From Apostichopus japonicus (taxonomy: Eukaryota; Echinodermata; Holothuroidea; Aspidochirotida; Stichopodidae), in assembly GCF_037975245.1 (NCBI RefSeq), contig NC_092581.1:12179303-12243302 (forward strand): a DNA stretch of 64,000 bases, read 5' to 3'. Below, in pieces: positions 1 to 12,638 of the stretch (positions are counted from its first letter, which is position 1; every line of letters begins with the position of its first letter). The position numbers and the translations under genes are program-made. The notes under the pieces were generated by a model. That model worked only from the letters and a program-made list of their open reading frames with translations, had not been told where the DNA came from and did no database searches.

Positions 1-285
1 AAAGATTTTTTCCCCTTTATGAATTAAGAGAGGAGAATTGATATAACAGCAGGGATTATTCTCATCATTTTACGATACTTTCTTTATTCACAAAAGTAAG
101 AAGTAAACTCAGAAGGTAGCTTCCTTTTTTTTTTTGACTCGATAATTTTACACAATTACGGTAGACTTTTGTTGTCTATATCATTGTCCCACTTTTTTGA
201 GGAATGGTATAGATTTTTTTTAAAGTTTATTTTACGGTTCTTTACCTTTTGTGCAGAGTAGAGTGCTTGATTTAATACTTATTTA

Positions 286-649
286 CAAGGGCGTAGGAAC
301 CGGGGGAGCTGGGGGGCGCCAGCCCCCCAGTGAAAAATGTGGAGGGGCGGAAGTATCATTCCGCTCCCCGCTTCGCAAGTCAGAAAACCCCTTTTTCATT
401 TCCAAATGAGAAAAAAATCTCATTTGGAGCACCAAATTGCATCTAAGGCCAGGTGAAAATGCAAAATTATATACAAAATGGAGTGGGTGGGTTGAAGTGT
501 GCTATATTGCACCAAATTGCATCTGAGGCCACCTGGAAATGCCAAAAAAATCCAAAGGGGAGGGGGACACCCCCTCCCCTTAGACCCCTCCCCCAGGCCG
601 GCCATCAGTCTTCAGCCCCCCACTCAAAAAGTACCTTCCTACGCCACTG
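286..649. mobile_element. non-autonomous hAT-type DNA transposon (MITE)
   Basis: A 364-bp element flanked by an exact 8-bp direct repeat, CTTATTTA, at 278-285 and 650-657. The left end reads CAAGGGCGTAGGAA and the reverse complement of the right end reads CAGTGGCGTAGGAA, giving short imperfect terminal inverted repeats. An 8-bp duplication with ends of the CAGNGGCG type is the hAT signature. There is no transposase. The interior has G/C-rich blocks near both ends and two partial copies of a motif starting CACCAAATTGCATCT (about 429 and 519), so it contains an internal duplication. Confidence 0.75.
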
Positions 650-1709
650 CTTATTTAACACGGTATCTAGGCCAGGGGTGTGCGATTTGTAGGGGGTGTG
701 GGTGCTCGGGTGGACATGTTCCCCCCCCCCCAGTGCCCCAAAAGGGCCCTTTTCCATAAAGAAAAGGTGCCCCCTTTTTGTTAATATAAATGAAAAAAGT
801 GAGATTATTTTATTTAAAAAGTGATATTTTGTTTAGAAATTATGAACATTTGTCATTTTAGAAAGTACCCTTACGTAAGAAAAATTAAAGAAAAATAATA
901 CTAAGAGGTAGTTTAATGATTCGTTTACCATAACTTTATATCACCATGAAGTGACAATTTATATAAATGGTCTGTCTATTTAATCGACCTGTTTAACCTT
1001 CGAAATCAGGAAATGCGGATTAAAAATGGATAAGAGAACAGTTCAAATAATATCAATTTAAACCAGAGTAGACATTGTTATAAACGGTGACATTGCAATG
1101 TATTCTAATGAGTCATTAGGAAAACGAACTACACAACGTGGAAAAAATGTGGACTACACAACGGCATGGGCCTCCTTTTTTTTTTTGGACACTTTTCAGC
1201 CACGTGTTACAGTCGCTTTCTATACAAAATGGAATTACTCCCCCCCTCCACATCTCTCTCTCTCTCTTTCTGCCCCATCTCCAAATTCCATAATGAACAA
1301 TAAGGGAGACTGGGAGGCGGGGGGGGGGGAGGGCAACAGAGGGCAAATGCCCATTTCGTGTAAAACCTTTAAAATGAACCTTTTTATAACAAAAATGGGA
1401 TTTGTGGTACGATAACGAAGTTTAATTTTAGAAAGGTTTTAAAGGAAGTAACCTTCTGTTAAGTCCCCTTAAACCAAAGTCACATGCCCTATACTCCACC
1501 TTGAAGTCTGCTACCTCTCAGTGACTGAACTATTTTTGGTATAATCGTATTTATTTGAAGACACATACAGTCTTGAAGTCTTATCGGAAATGACGTTCAT
1601 ATAAAGAGGTAACCTTCCCTAATATATCAGTATGCACAACTAACTTATAGTTGACATTATGCATTCATTTTATATGGGAGCATCTTGGTATCGTTACTAA
1701 TTTTTACCT

Positions 1710-1890
1710 TGTACTTTCGCGGATCCAGGGGAGAGAGTGGGGGGGAGGGGGAGGGGGTAGGGTCAGCACGCTTTTTCGATCCCACAAAAAGAAGAAGCTA
1801 AAAGTGCCTATTAGCATAACTCTGACGTGTAGACCTAATTATAGATATAATTTGTAGCCTAAATATGCCTCAGAATGCAGCATTTTGTCT
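1710..1890. repeat. dispersed repeat copy with GCGGATCCAGG end
   Basis: The stretch begins GCGGATCCAGGGG, runs through a G-rich block and ends with GTGTAGACCTAATTATAGA followed by CTCAGAATGCAGCATT. Related pieces recur at about 14800-14950 (GTGTAGACCTTACTATAGAC) and 32150-32359 (GTGTAGACCTAATG, CAGAATGCCTCATCATTCTG and a GGATCCGCCACTG end). Shared order of motifs in three places shows a repeat family. The GGATCC-containing ends resemble hAT-like termini, but I could not find both ends of any copy. Confidence 0.45.
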
Positions 1891-2505
1891 AATGTTGCCC
1901 GTTACATATATTAATCGTCTCCATCGATCCTGATTTGGTCTAAGGTATTCCAGATATTGAATCTGACATTTAAAATAATTAATGCTTTGCATAATTTATT
2001 ATTTGTTTCCATTGGTTGATAAAGATTACAGAGATGGTAATGTGAGAATCACTTTATTAATGACGTAACAAATTTGATCTAAATCAGATACATTAAGCAT
2101 ACATTTTTTTTAAATTTGTTAGAGATAATAAAAATTGAGATCCTTGTTGAAGTGGGTTCACTATATATTTTACGAAATATGTTATGATAAAACTATTACA
2201 TTAGCGACAAAAAATAAGAAAAATTCAAATAAAACAAAACATGATTTTTTTCACGGTTTTTTTTTACTTATATTTTTGAGAATAAACGTAGGAGGAAAGT
2301 TAGTGCGGATGAGCTAATAAGGTTAAAAGTTTTGCAATCGACAATACCGTGGGAATACACCTGACAAAATTAGCTGATTTCCCAGCTAAAAGTATCGATT
2401 CATGACACTGGTGGGCAACTCAAACAGATGTTTTACACTGTGAGAGACTTTTCAAATCAACTTTCCCGCGACGTCGAATCATGCGGTATGTTATATAATG
2501 ATTTT

Positions 2506-2507
<2 letters not shown>

Positions 2508-2557
<50 letters not shown>
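2508..2557. repeat. (TA)n microsatellite
   Basis: An uninterrupted run of about 25 TA units. Confidence 0.95.
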
Positions 2558-2560
<3 letters not shown>

Positions 2561-3962
2561 TTATTTATTTATTTTATTTTTCATCTTTTATATTTAATAA
2601 GTTGGAAAATCGCTTGTTTTTAAGTATTAAATTAAAAGTTTATAGTAAATTTGCTTGTTTGTCTAAAAGCACTTATTTTGAACTTTTACTCAATTTCTTA
2701 TTGGTTATACTGTTCCGAATTGACGGTTTTTAATTTCTCCTGCTTTTTACAAAAAAAAAGAAAAAAAAGAGTAAAATTAAATTTGGCAAGAATAACATGC
2801 ATGACTGCCCCGATTCTTTTATGAAAACATTACTTCTAGAGCATTCAAACGTCTTCGGTCTTCCCTGTGGTAGTAAACACTGATTCAATCACCTATATAT
2901 GCTACAAGCTAACGGTCTATATATACGTTATTTGTGTGTACTGATAAATAAAGTTTTAACGTGTGCAAAGACTATACGTTACACAGATAACCATGTAGCT
3001 ATATCAGATGAAATACGTCATCGCATTGCAGTGTGACGTCAGTGGTAATTCAATGTAAACTTTACTGCATGTTATTATTGTGCCAAACTTGATATGTCGC
3101 ATTGTTAGACAAAACCTTCTTTTCTGTTCGTGAACAAATAATTCATTTCGTTCATTTCTAAAAATACAACAGTACCGGTAATTGAAACTATATGTATACA
3201 TGCATATGTATATCTATGCGAGATTAACTTGTTTCTTGTATTACAATGTCATATGCAATGTAATCGGATTAATGTAATGTACCGGCAAATGTAATGCAAC
3301 GTAATGTAATGTTTCTTAGAATTCTTTTACAGACTTGTAAAATTTTGGCCGAAATACACACAGACACATAACGAAATGAAATTGCATGTATAAGATGGGA
3401 TAATACCTTGTATATAGCCTATTCATATGAAATAACAATGAAATTGTTTTAATTCTTTATCGTTTCGCAATTTTCGGTCATCAAGTGTTTTATTTTCCCA
3501 TTTTCCATTTCCTTTTATATGATTTCCTTCTTGCTGATGTTATACCCTCATCATACATACGAGTCTAAGTATCATTCCTTCAGTTACAAAGTGAATCAAA
3601 TTGGAATTAAAATCTTACTGCTTTGTCGGGTCCCAAAGGAGCAAAGTTTTACACCCATTTCTGAGATTCTTCTCTCTCTTCTCGTTTTTTTTATTATAAA
3701 TAATTCTACGAGACGATGATTACTTTTCCATCGAGAGCAATGACAGTTTCTAAATTCCTTTAAATCCTGAGCCGGTTGTGTGGACGGTACATTTAAATAG
3801 TCTCTCGCTACTTAAATGTACAAATTATACCGTGAGAAATAGATAATTAATTTGTTATATTATGTTATCTTTATAGACTCTTAGTACGTTTATATGCTTG
3901 TCTTAAGTACGTCCGTAGTCGTGTGAGAGTTCAAGAACAGCTACCTGTGTGCGTTTTTGCAT

Positions 3963-4795
3963 TCATGGATTTGTACTCGTATACCCACCCCGTGGATTTG
4001 TACTCGTATACCCACCCCGTGAATTTGTACCTATATACCCACCCCATGGATTTGTACCCCGGCGTATACCCACCCCGTGAATTTGTACCCCGGCGTATAC
4101 CCACCCCCGTGAATTTGTACTCGTAAACCTACCCCCGTGAATTTGCACTCTTATACCCACCCCGTGGTTTGTACCTATATACCCACCCCCATGGATTTGT
4201 TCTCTTACACCCACCGCCGTGAACATGTACTCTTATACCCACCGCCGTGGATTTGTACTCATATACCCACCCCGTGGATTTGTACTCATATACCCACCCC
4301 TGTGGATTTGTACTCGTATACCCACCCCTGTGGATTTGTACTCTTATACCCACCGCCGTGGATTTGTACTCATATACCCACCCCGTGGATTTGTACTCAT
4401 ATACCCACCCCTGTGGATTTGTACTCGTATACCCACCCCTGTGGATTTGTACTCTTATACCCACCCCGTGGATTTGTACTCATATACCCACCCCTGTGGA
4501 TTTGTACTCGTATACCCACCCCTGTGGATTTGTACTCTTATACCCACCGCCGTGGATTTGTACTCATATACCCACCCCGTGGATTTGTACTCATATACCC
4601 ACCCCTGTGGATTTGTACTCGTATACCCACCGCCGTGAATTTGAACTCTTATACCCACCCCCGTGGATTTGAAAACATATACCCACCCCGTTGAGTTTTA
4701 CTCATATACCCACCCCGTTGATTTGTACTCATATACCCACCCTCTTGAATTTGTACTATTATACCCCCCGCCCCCCCCCGTGGATTTGTACTCGC
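3963..4795. repeat. 27-28 bp minisatellite with higher-order structure
   Basis: About 30 tandem copies of a 27-28 bp unit built on GTGGATTTGTACTC followed by [G/A/T]TATACCCACCCC. Variants of one base (CGTATA, CATATA, CTTATA) and of the spacer (CCCC, CCCCT, CCGCC) are arranged in a repeating order. The block starting at 4247 recurs 111 bp later at 4358 (28+27+28+28). Both edges carry more diverged units (about 4020-4230 and 4640-4790), as expected for an array that homogenises in its centre. Because 28 is not a multiple of 3 and the unit lacks stops, long artificial ORFs appear in several frames on both strands. I do not consider them genes. Confidence 0.95.
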
Positions 4796-5882
4796 ACTCG
4801 GGGCATATTTGGAAGTCTAGTTATATATTCCATACAAGTTGAAGTACTGTCGCACTTAGTCACTTTGTTCTTGTACTCATAACAACTTGCACTCATACGC
4901 ACTCGTTCTCATGATGGTTAATTCGTACTTAATAAATCTGGTTTCTATGGCAACTCAAGTACAAAATCTGTTAGCTTTTCGATTCTGCCATATTATCGAA
5001 ATGTGTCGCCTTATAACTATATGCACTTTAATATAACAAAAATTGCTTATAGCTTTTTATAGTAGATAAGCGATTTACGCACAATCCAATCATCATCACC
5101 TTTGTGCCAGACATACATTTCAATTTCCCAGTCCTAAATTTACATCGATTTGGATTCTTTCAAATGCTTGGTATAATTTGGCGGAAAAAATGTACACATA
5201 AAAAAGTACATATTTTAAAGTATTCTTTTAACATCTATGAAGACAGCTGAATATTTTTCCTTTTCGTATAAAATATCGTCTATATCAAATCTCGAAACTT
5301 AAATATGTCATTTGGTAAAAAATTGGTAAAAAAAAACATCATGCAAACTTTAAGTTTGCTGGCAGAACATTTTTAAAGTGCAAGGAGAAAAAAAAAGAGA
5401 AGATTATGATTCTTCAACTGAGGGTCAAATATTAAATTTGTTAAAGTTAAAGGGAGGCATGCTCGAGGTTTAGCGCAGCATTAACGGGCCTAGACACTGC
5501 CTTAATTACCCTCTCATCGAAGGATCATTCCTCAAGATTTTACTTAAGGATAGTAATATCATTCGAGCTCAAACAGTTTCTTCTTTTTTTCCCTGTTTGA
5601 TTTTTTTTTCTATTAACACAAATCTTAAAGTAAAATGCTCTTAGCTAACATACTGTTGTAATGTCAATCGACGTATGCAGCCAACACCTCAGTTGTCTTC
5701 GTCAGAGAGGAATAAAAGTCAGAAGGGAGCTCGATATCACGGCTGTTATTTCAAAGGCACGTGATCAAGACGACCAGTTGTAAGGGGATCAGCACAAGAT
5801 AATGCCAATAAAAAAAAGAAGTCTATGTGAAGACAATACCTGTTAATCAAAAAAAAAAAAAAAAGAGAGAGAAAATGAAAGG

Positions 5883-5886
<4 letters not shown>

Positions 5887-5940
<54 letters not shown>

Positions 5941-6000
5941 ATATATATTATATATATATATAGGCCTATATATATATATGTGTATATATATATATATAGG

Positions 6001-6041
<41 letters not shown>
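5887..6041. repeat. composite (TA)n microsatellite with AGGCCTATATA units
   Basis: Long TA runs broken by two copies of TATAGGCCTATATATATATA near 5959 and 5996. It directly abuts the SINE at about 6045-6220. Confidence 0.9.
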
Positions 6042-6044
<3 letters not shown>

Positions 6045-6225
6045 AACGCCTACAGTGGAATTACGACCTTCCTTACCGGTTTCGAACCTCTGGTCATATA
6101 ATCAGCGTCCATAGCCTAGTGGTTAGGGTGTCCGCATATAAAGCGGGACGCCCGGGTTCGAATCCCGGTGGAGGCTGGAAGTTTTTTCACTGTTCTGGAT
6201 ATTAAAACTCATTACGTTTTCAATC
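6045..6225 (+). mobile_element. tRNA-derived SINE
   Basis: Positions 6105-6176 fold as a tRNA-like cloverleaf. The acceptor arms GCGTCCA/TGGAGGC pair at six of seven positions, the anticodon stem TCCGC pairs with GCGGG (one G-T), and the T arm CCGGG-TTCGAAT-CCCGG is perfect. The A box (TAGCCTAGTGGTTAGGG) and B box (GGTTCGAATCC) of RNA polymerase III are intact. The anticodon position reads ATA, unlike a normal tRNA-Tyr, there is extra conserved-looking sequence 5' of the tRNA part, and a non-tRNA tail runs into a TATA-rich end. This suggests a SINE head rather than a functional tRNA gene. Confidence 0.7.
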
Positions 6226-7567
6226 ATGTATATATATATACATATACATATATATACATACATGTAGGATTACTCAAATGTTGTATGTAGAGATGTAGAA
6301 CCCGTACATAGCCCCCCAAGTGCACGGTTACTTACAACGATTTGGGGTTGTTCATTTCTTCTATCTTATTCTTATTTAGTCTTGCTTCGCAACAAAAAGA
6401 CCTCATTTTCTTTCTTTCTTTCTTTCTTTGTTTCTTTTGTTTTTCCTTGTCTCCTTCACTAACTATCGCAATGCTCTGATTTTACGATCCTAGTTTTTTT
6501 CTTCGTCCATTGAGTGACTTTTATGTCAACGAAGTACTCGTGTGGTCTCTTGAAATTAAAGAAAGGATGAAACGTTGATACGAGCCGATTAATTATTAAA
6601 TAGAACATAATACTAAGAGGGGAAGAGGACAGAACACGGGCGTAAGTCTTAATGACCAAAACGAACAAACAAGACTGGGTCGTATAACAAGATAGCTTCA
6701 CCCGAGTGGCCGCCTCAAAATTAGCTTTTAAACGAACTGAAGTCACTATACGGACCCAATTAACCCTTGTGAGACATATTAGTGGTGCTTAGGGACTTTT
6801 TAACCGGTTGTAAAGTGATGATACTCGCACTCAAAAGCAACCAACTCAAATGTCACATTTGGTATTAGATTTGGGTCTATCAGACACCGGGGATTTCATC
6901 CCAAAAACATTTGATATCCTTGCTCATCATTGGTACAGCGCTATCCAGAGAATTTTTTTTTTTCTGGGCAAAATTTACAAAAGACTCCATTTCAGTGGTA
7001 TGTTCATTTTCTCAACTAGAACTAGTTTATACCACACTAATAAAGAGTATCAAAATCATTAAAACACGAGAGAACCTGTTAGTGACGTCACTGATTGGTA
7101 AACCAATGAGACAAGAGTTTCGGCACCTGCAGCAATTCCCATGGACCATTTTAGATGCAGAGGTGTATTCGAATGAGCGCTTCTCTCTCTTCCCAATTTT
7201 TTTTTTTTTAAAGACAGGAAAAAAATCCAACTTTTCCACGGAATGAGTACTCCGATAGACTTTCAATTATGCGCAATCAAGTGTGTCTAGTGACGATCGA
7301 GTAAGGAACGCGATTTTAAATTACACGGTTTTAACTTTCACGAGTTTTCTTGTTAGTAATTGAACGAAGTAAGGAGATTAAACAGCGCCCTAATTTGATG
7401 ACAAGTGGGGTTTTTCTCGTTTAACATATATCGTGATTCGCTTTCTCTGGTGATATCAAAGACGAAACCGTAAAGATGGCGGGAACGGAACTCCAAGATG
7501 GCTTAGTGCTCGTACCTCAACCCCAAACTCAACAACACCAAAGATCAAGTAAGAAATTATTTTAACG

Positions 7568-7570
<3 letters not shown>

Positions 7571-7659
<89 letters not shown>
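7571..7659. repeat. (TA)n microsatellite
   Basis: A near-pure run of about 44 TA units, abutting the inverted-repeat element that starts at 7659. Confidence 0.95.
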
Positions 7660-7662
<3 letters not shown>

Positions 7663-8103
7663 GAGTCGTATCATGTTTCATTTTCGGTAATACCATTATA
7701 TCCATAAAAGACTTTCATGTAAGTGTAAAAGATGTATAAATACACAAATCAATAAATAAGAAACTATATAAATACATATATATATATATAAATATGTGTG
7801 TGTGTGTTTATATGAATATGTAGGCCTATATATTTGATTTATTTATATATATGTATTTTCTTATTTATTGATTTATTTTCTTATATATATCTTTTACACT
7901 TATATACAACATTTTGGCTTCAAAAAGGACCTTGCTCATACGATTGACAGAATTAATATACAAAAAAGAAGGAAGAAACCTGTGCAAAGTATCTTTGTTC
8001 ATATAGTTTTATTATTTAAAATGAAAATATCTATAATATATGAATGAAAGTCATTTATAGATATAATGGTATTACCGAAATGAAACATGATAGGACTAAT
8101 TTA
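7659..8103. mobile_element. inverted-repeat (fold-back) element
   Basis: Outer arms 7659-7720 and 8041-8103 are reverse complements over about 60 bp, for example TCGGTAATACCATTATAT at 7685 against ATATAATGGTATTACCGA near 8060. A second inner pair, 7722-7776 and 7849-7905, also matches (AATCAATAAATAAGAAA against TTTCTTATTTATTGATT). The right side holds 135 bp (7906-8040) that has no partner on the left, so it is a palindrome with a later insertion, or the left arm lost sequence. No coding capacity. No clear target duplication is visible because the left edge is a TA run. Confidence 0.7.
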
Positions 8104-8678
8104 TAAAAAAAATATTGTTATTGCTTAAAGTCAAGAATTTGTTATAGTTCAATGATCACTAAGCAATAACTTAACATAACATAGAAATGTTGGTGACTAT
8201 ACCACTGAACGACGCGACTTTTCCTAGTTTAAAGAAAACGAAAATTAAATTCCATAAAAACAAGTGAGCTGCAAAAAATATAATAAATAAATATCAGATC
8301 ATTTAACAAAGGAATTATAAAATTAAAATAATTCTTATTGTCCAAGTATGCAAAATAGAGATCTTTTATGAAAAGAATAGGGATAACTGGTGTTTGTGAC
8401 TGAGTCTGTTTTCTTTCAAAATTAAAATCAGTTTTTGTTTTCATTAGTGATGTAATTCAACTTAAGTGAGCGTTAAACATTGATTTAATTGTTAACATTT
8501 TTTTGGATGGCAGCCCGAGATAGAATAGACAGGTTCGTTTCAGTTTATATGTGATAGGGTTTTCTGCCAAGTTCGAGGCAATATTCTGTTATTTTATTAA
8601 ATGATTTTCTATAGAAGAAACGAGAAAGAAAGAAACAAAGGAAGTAATTGCAAGTTATTGTCTTAGTACAGTTCCAAC

Positions 8679-8741
<63 letters not shown>
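8679..8741. repeat. (TA)n microsatellite
   Basis: About 31 TA units without interruption. Confidence 0.95.
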
Positions 8742-8744
<3 letters not shown>

Positions 8745-9668
8745 ATAGAAGATACGGTAGTGTCTTTAAATGAACATTTAACTTTTAATAAATTCATTTG
8801 AACTTATTGATAAATAAACATAGAAATGAACAAGAAAGATTTTAACCATTTCGAATAAGCTTACCAATTAAATTATTAAAATATGTGATTATTTATATGG
8901 AAATTATGTCAAAGTTGTCAAACAAGATACCACAATGTCAGTAAAAGGAAAGCCATAAACAACAAGGGGAAAAAAACATCACAATTATTGTTAAATAGCA
9001 ATAAAAAGGTAATAAGCTAGAATAAAACGCACTCAAAAATTATATACTTGAAAACTAAGGAAATAAAATTAAAATTAATAATTGTCAAGAAAATCATGAA
9101 CAATCTTTGAGATTTCAATGTTACATACGAAGAAGCTCTTTGGACACATCAGATCGAATTTAGTCAAAATATTTCCATATATTGGAACAAAACCTTTAAT
9201 TAGAATAGAGTTACTTTGAATACATGTAAACGAAAAGTTGACCAAACCAAACGAAAGAAAGGAAAGGCATTTGTGATCAAAAAAATGCTTTTACTAAAAA
9301 ATAATGGTTTATGAAAAATTATTTTATAGTTCCATATGAAATATAACCATAAGATCGGATGTATGCAAAGTATGATAAACGTGAGAAATGTGCACGAACA
9401 AAAATATTTAAAAAAAAAATGCAAACACAATTCAGTTTTTATTCCGAATGAAAAACTGTTGTCAGCAATTTCGTGGTTGGTCGAAATTAATGTGATTGGT
9501 TTCTTTCATTTGCATGCAGTCATTTGAAATATTACTTATTAATTTTTGTTATACTTTTTAGTCTCCAATAAATAAAAATTAAATTATAACGTATACAAAA
9601 AGACACAGAAAAAATGTGATGAACAACTTACTAAAGTGCAGACAATAATCTACTACAGAATTGGCAAT

Positions 9669-10200
9669 GGCCGTTGTTTTGTAGTGACGTCACATATTTC
9701 GTCATGCAACATATTATTTAATCTATATAATATAAGTGTTGACCAATCCATTTAGATGTGTAACAATGAAGCAAAGAAAAAGAATCGCTTTTGATTGAAT
9801 TTTTATTATAAAGGTTTTATTCATAAGACATTTTCAGATTAAATGTTTGAATTTCAATCAAATTATTTTGGATATATTGACTAATTAGAAAGGAAAAGAA
9901 AATAGTAAAAGAAAATAGTTGATAAGGATGTGTGCCGACTTGAGCTAGTTACATTAAATCTATAGCCTACTCTTAAATTGAAATTCTGTAAGCGGCCGTT
10001 ATCTGTCGTAACGTCATCGGATTTGTCGTGAATATGTATAGTTTTAATCTATAAATTATATAAAGACGTGTGCTACCACAAGGTAGTCAGCACTTTTTAA
10101 AATGACATTTATAAATGATCCGCGGATCCTGTAAAGGCCGTTATCTGTTGTGACGTCATGGATTTCGTCATAAAAAATTTAGTTTTAATTTTAGAAATTT
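9669..10200 (+). repeat. three diverged copies of a CRE-containing repeat
   Basis: Copies start at 9669, 9994 and 10136. Each runs GGCCGTT, a short spacer, then TGACGTCA (TAACGTCA in the middle copy), then ATTTCGTCAT or a variant, then an AT-rich tail containing TTTAAT. Spacing is irregular (325 and 142 bp), so these may be insertions of one family or an old broken tandem array. Confidence 0.55.
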
Positions 10201-12134
10201 CTTCCCTCGTAACCACTCATGCTCCCCTACATTAATAATTGAAGCCAAATAAAACGCATTGGCCTGATATTGCGTCAGTTATATTTATGACTGCCGTATC
10301 CAGTTAATATTACCATGACAACTTGTTAATGAAATGATAGTCAAAATTATGAATACAATGCAAATATATATTCCAGAATTATAGGAGAAATACTTCAAAG
10401 CACAATACGTTTTTTTGTGGAAATTTTGTGACCATTTTTTGCACTTCTAGCAGTTTTGAACTTCGTACCAGACACACTGACGTCACGATTACGTGACATG
10501 TCACAGTCCTGATGTGACACAATCAATGATGTCAGGTTTAAAATGCCCCGTCTTCACAATCTTTCCCATAAGTCATTAGCGAATCTAGCATTTCTTCGAA
10601 GAGGAGGTGGGGGGGGGGCGGACGGAGGGGCGATCGTAAAAGTATCGGTTGATGCCGACATTGCTACCGAAATATTCGGTGCATTATAAGAAAAGAAAAT
10701 ATCGGTCATATCTACACGCGAAATGCTCTAAACATTTATTATACTTGTACCAGCTAATTTTGTAATTTCAAAGAAATTTAAAAAAAAATCAAAAGAAAAT
10801 GGCTGGGCTCGGCCCTCCTCCCTGAAGAACACCATTTTCGTCAACAAGAACAATAAGAATCTCGGGTAAATATTTAAATATGAAATAAATACTGAATATT
10901 TTTGTTCTGCCTTTTTTTCCCTTTACTAAGACATCCAAATATATAGGTCCAAAGGATATAAGGTCTTTGGCCTATGATTCCCTAAGCCCACGTATTTCAT
11001 ATTTCTTTCTCAATACAACAAAAATACTAATATAACGACTTTTGAAACACCATCATATAATAATAGTGATTTATAATCTGTCAGTTACCAGCCAACACGG
11101 AAATGCATTTCATTAATCGTTATTTTTTGTTCTCCTCCTTTTTTTTAATGAAGGTTTAAATGAACAACTCAATTATAAATGACTGTTTGTATAACTTCTC
11201 ATCACATGGCATATCTCCGAAAACTCTTGTTTCCTGGCTTCGAAGTTATATATATGTCGCCTACACGAGGTTCTTTCTTTTGCGCTATGATATTTCTGCA
11301 CGTGTTGTCTTTTTTTTGGTCAAGTACAATATTTAAAAAACGCCTTTGCCAAACGACACCTCTTGATCGGCTCAAGAGGTTTTTCGAGCGTCCGGGCACG
11401 TGTGTCTGTAGCCACGGTTTCAGCGTAAAACTTGGAAAACAGTCAAGAGGGGCTTCGAAAAGAGAACGGAAAATGATGTAGGGTTAGCTGCAAAAGAATG
11501 TCTCTCTGTTTTAATAATTTTGGACGAGAAGAAAAAAGAAGAAAAAGAAGAAACAAACCGGTAAAAAATTGCAGTTTTAATAAGGGTTCAAATAGAACTG
11601 AGAATGTTGACAAGAAGACATGCTTCCTGGAGAATAAAAAATCTCTGTATTTAAAATCACGGATATTTGTTGAATCTTGAAACTTAAAGGCCTTTAAATT
11701 CTTTTTAAGTATTAATGATGGCATCACCACATATAAAGTGGTTTGTTTGATGATCGTAAGCATTGAGTAAATATAAACAATTAACTTTCAAAATTTCAGC
11801 TAAAAAGATGTTAATTGCACAATTTCATCTGAAGTGGACAAAAGTGAAATTTGATTTTTTTTTATTATTAAAAGGATTGTCTGGTGGCCCAAAGAAGTTA
11901 CCTTAAAAAATAGTAAATAATTTTCCAAACATGTTGTCAAAGTATGAGAACGCTAATGTTGCGTTTGACGGAGAAACGATTTTTTAATCGTTATGGATAG
12001 ACAATTCAAATATGATTTGAACAGTACAATACGTGACGTCAGCTCTGCCATAGCAGATTGCGTCATAACCCACCCTCCGCACAGTACCTATACGGTAATC
12101 ACAACAAAACAGCGTTTGTATACAGATAAATTTC

Positions 12135-12638
12135 TTCCATAATTTCCGGTGAAATTTCTTAAAAATTAAATATGTTTTCAAAAACTCCTTAAGCCGCCAT
12201 GTACTTGAGCGGTGGTTCCGTGGTCTTTGAGTAACAGAAGGTAAATTTTAACAGCAGACTCTGAGTTGTTCAGGCTATACATCGCGCTATCCAGCGCCAA
12301 CGCGAAAAATGTTCACATGTAGGCTATACTCAAACGTTGACAATCGGACAGTTCTGCGAAGCCTAAGCTTCTCAGTGCTATATTCTGCTCTGACAACGAT
12401 TCGATCAATTTCTTCAATAATTTCCGGTGAAATTTCTTATAAATTAGATATGATTTAAAAAACTCCTTAAGCCGCAATATATGTAGTAGATCGGTGGTTT
12501 CGTGGTCTTTGTGTAACACAAGATAAGTTTTAACAGCAGGCTCTTCGTTGTTTATACATCGCGGTATCCAGCTCCAGCGCGAAGAATGTCCGCGTGTATA
12601 GGCTACACTAACGTTTACAATCGGACAGTTCTGCGATG
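12135..12638. repeat. degenerate tandem duplication, period about 280 bp
   Basis: Copy 1 (about 12135-12358) and copy 2 (about 12413-12638) share the same order of motifs. These are ATAATTTCCGGTGAAATTTC, CTCCTTAAGCCGC, GGTGGTT-CGTGGTCTTTG, TTTTAACAGCAG, TACATCGCG, TATCCAGC and CAATCGGACAGTTCTGCGA. Identity looks roughly 80 percent with small indels. Both copies are open for moderate lengths on the minus strand, but the reading frames are not maintained between copies and I do not call a gene. Confidence 0.75.

Noticed and set aside
4137-4694. 185-codon plus-strand ORF, and similar ORFs on both strands, in the minisatellite
   Set aside because: They exist because the 28-bp unit lacks stops in several frames. 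Translation merely cycles through frames of a DNA repeat, with no conserved domain.
6105-6176. functional tRNA gene
   Set aside because: The cloverleaf is good but the anticodon position is ATA and the acceptor has a mismatch. There is non-tRNA conserved-looking sequence on both sides, so a SINE head is the better reading.
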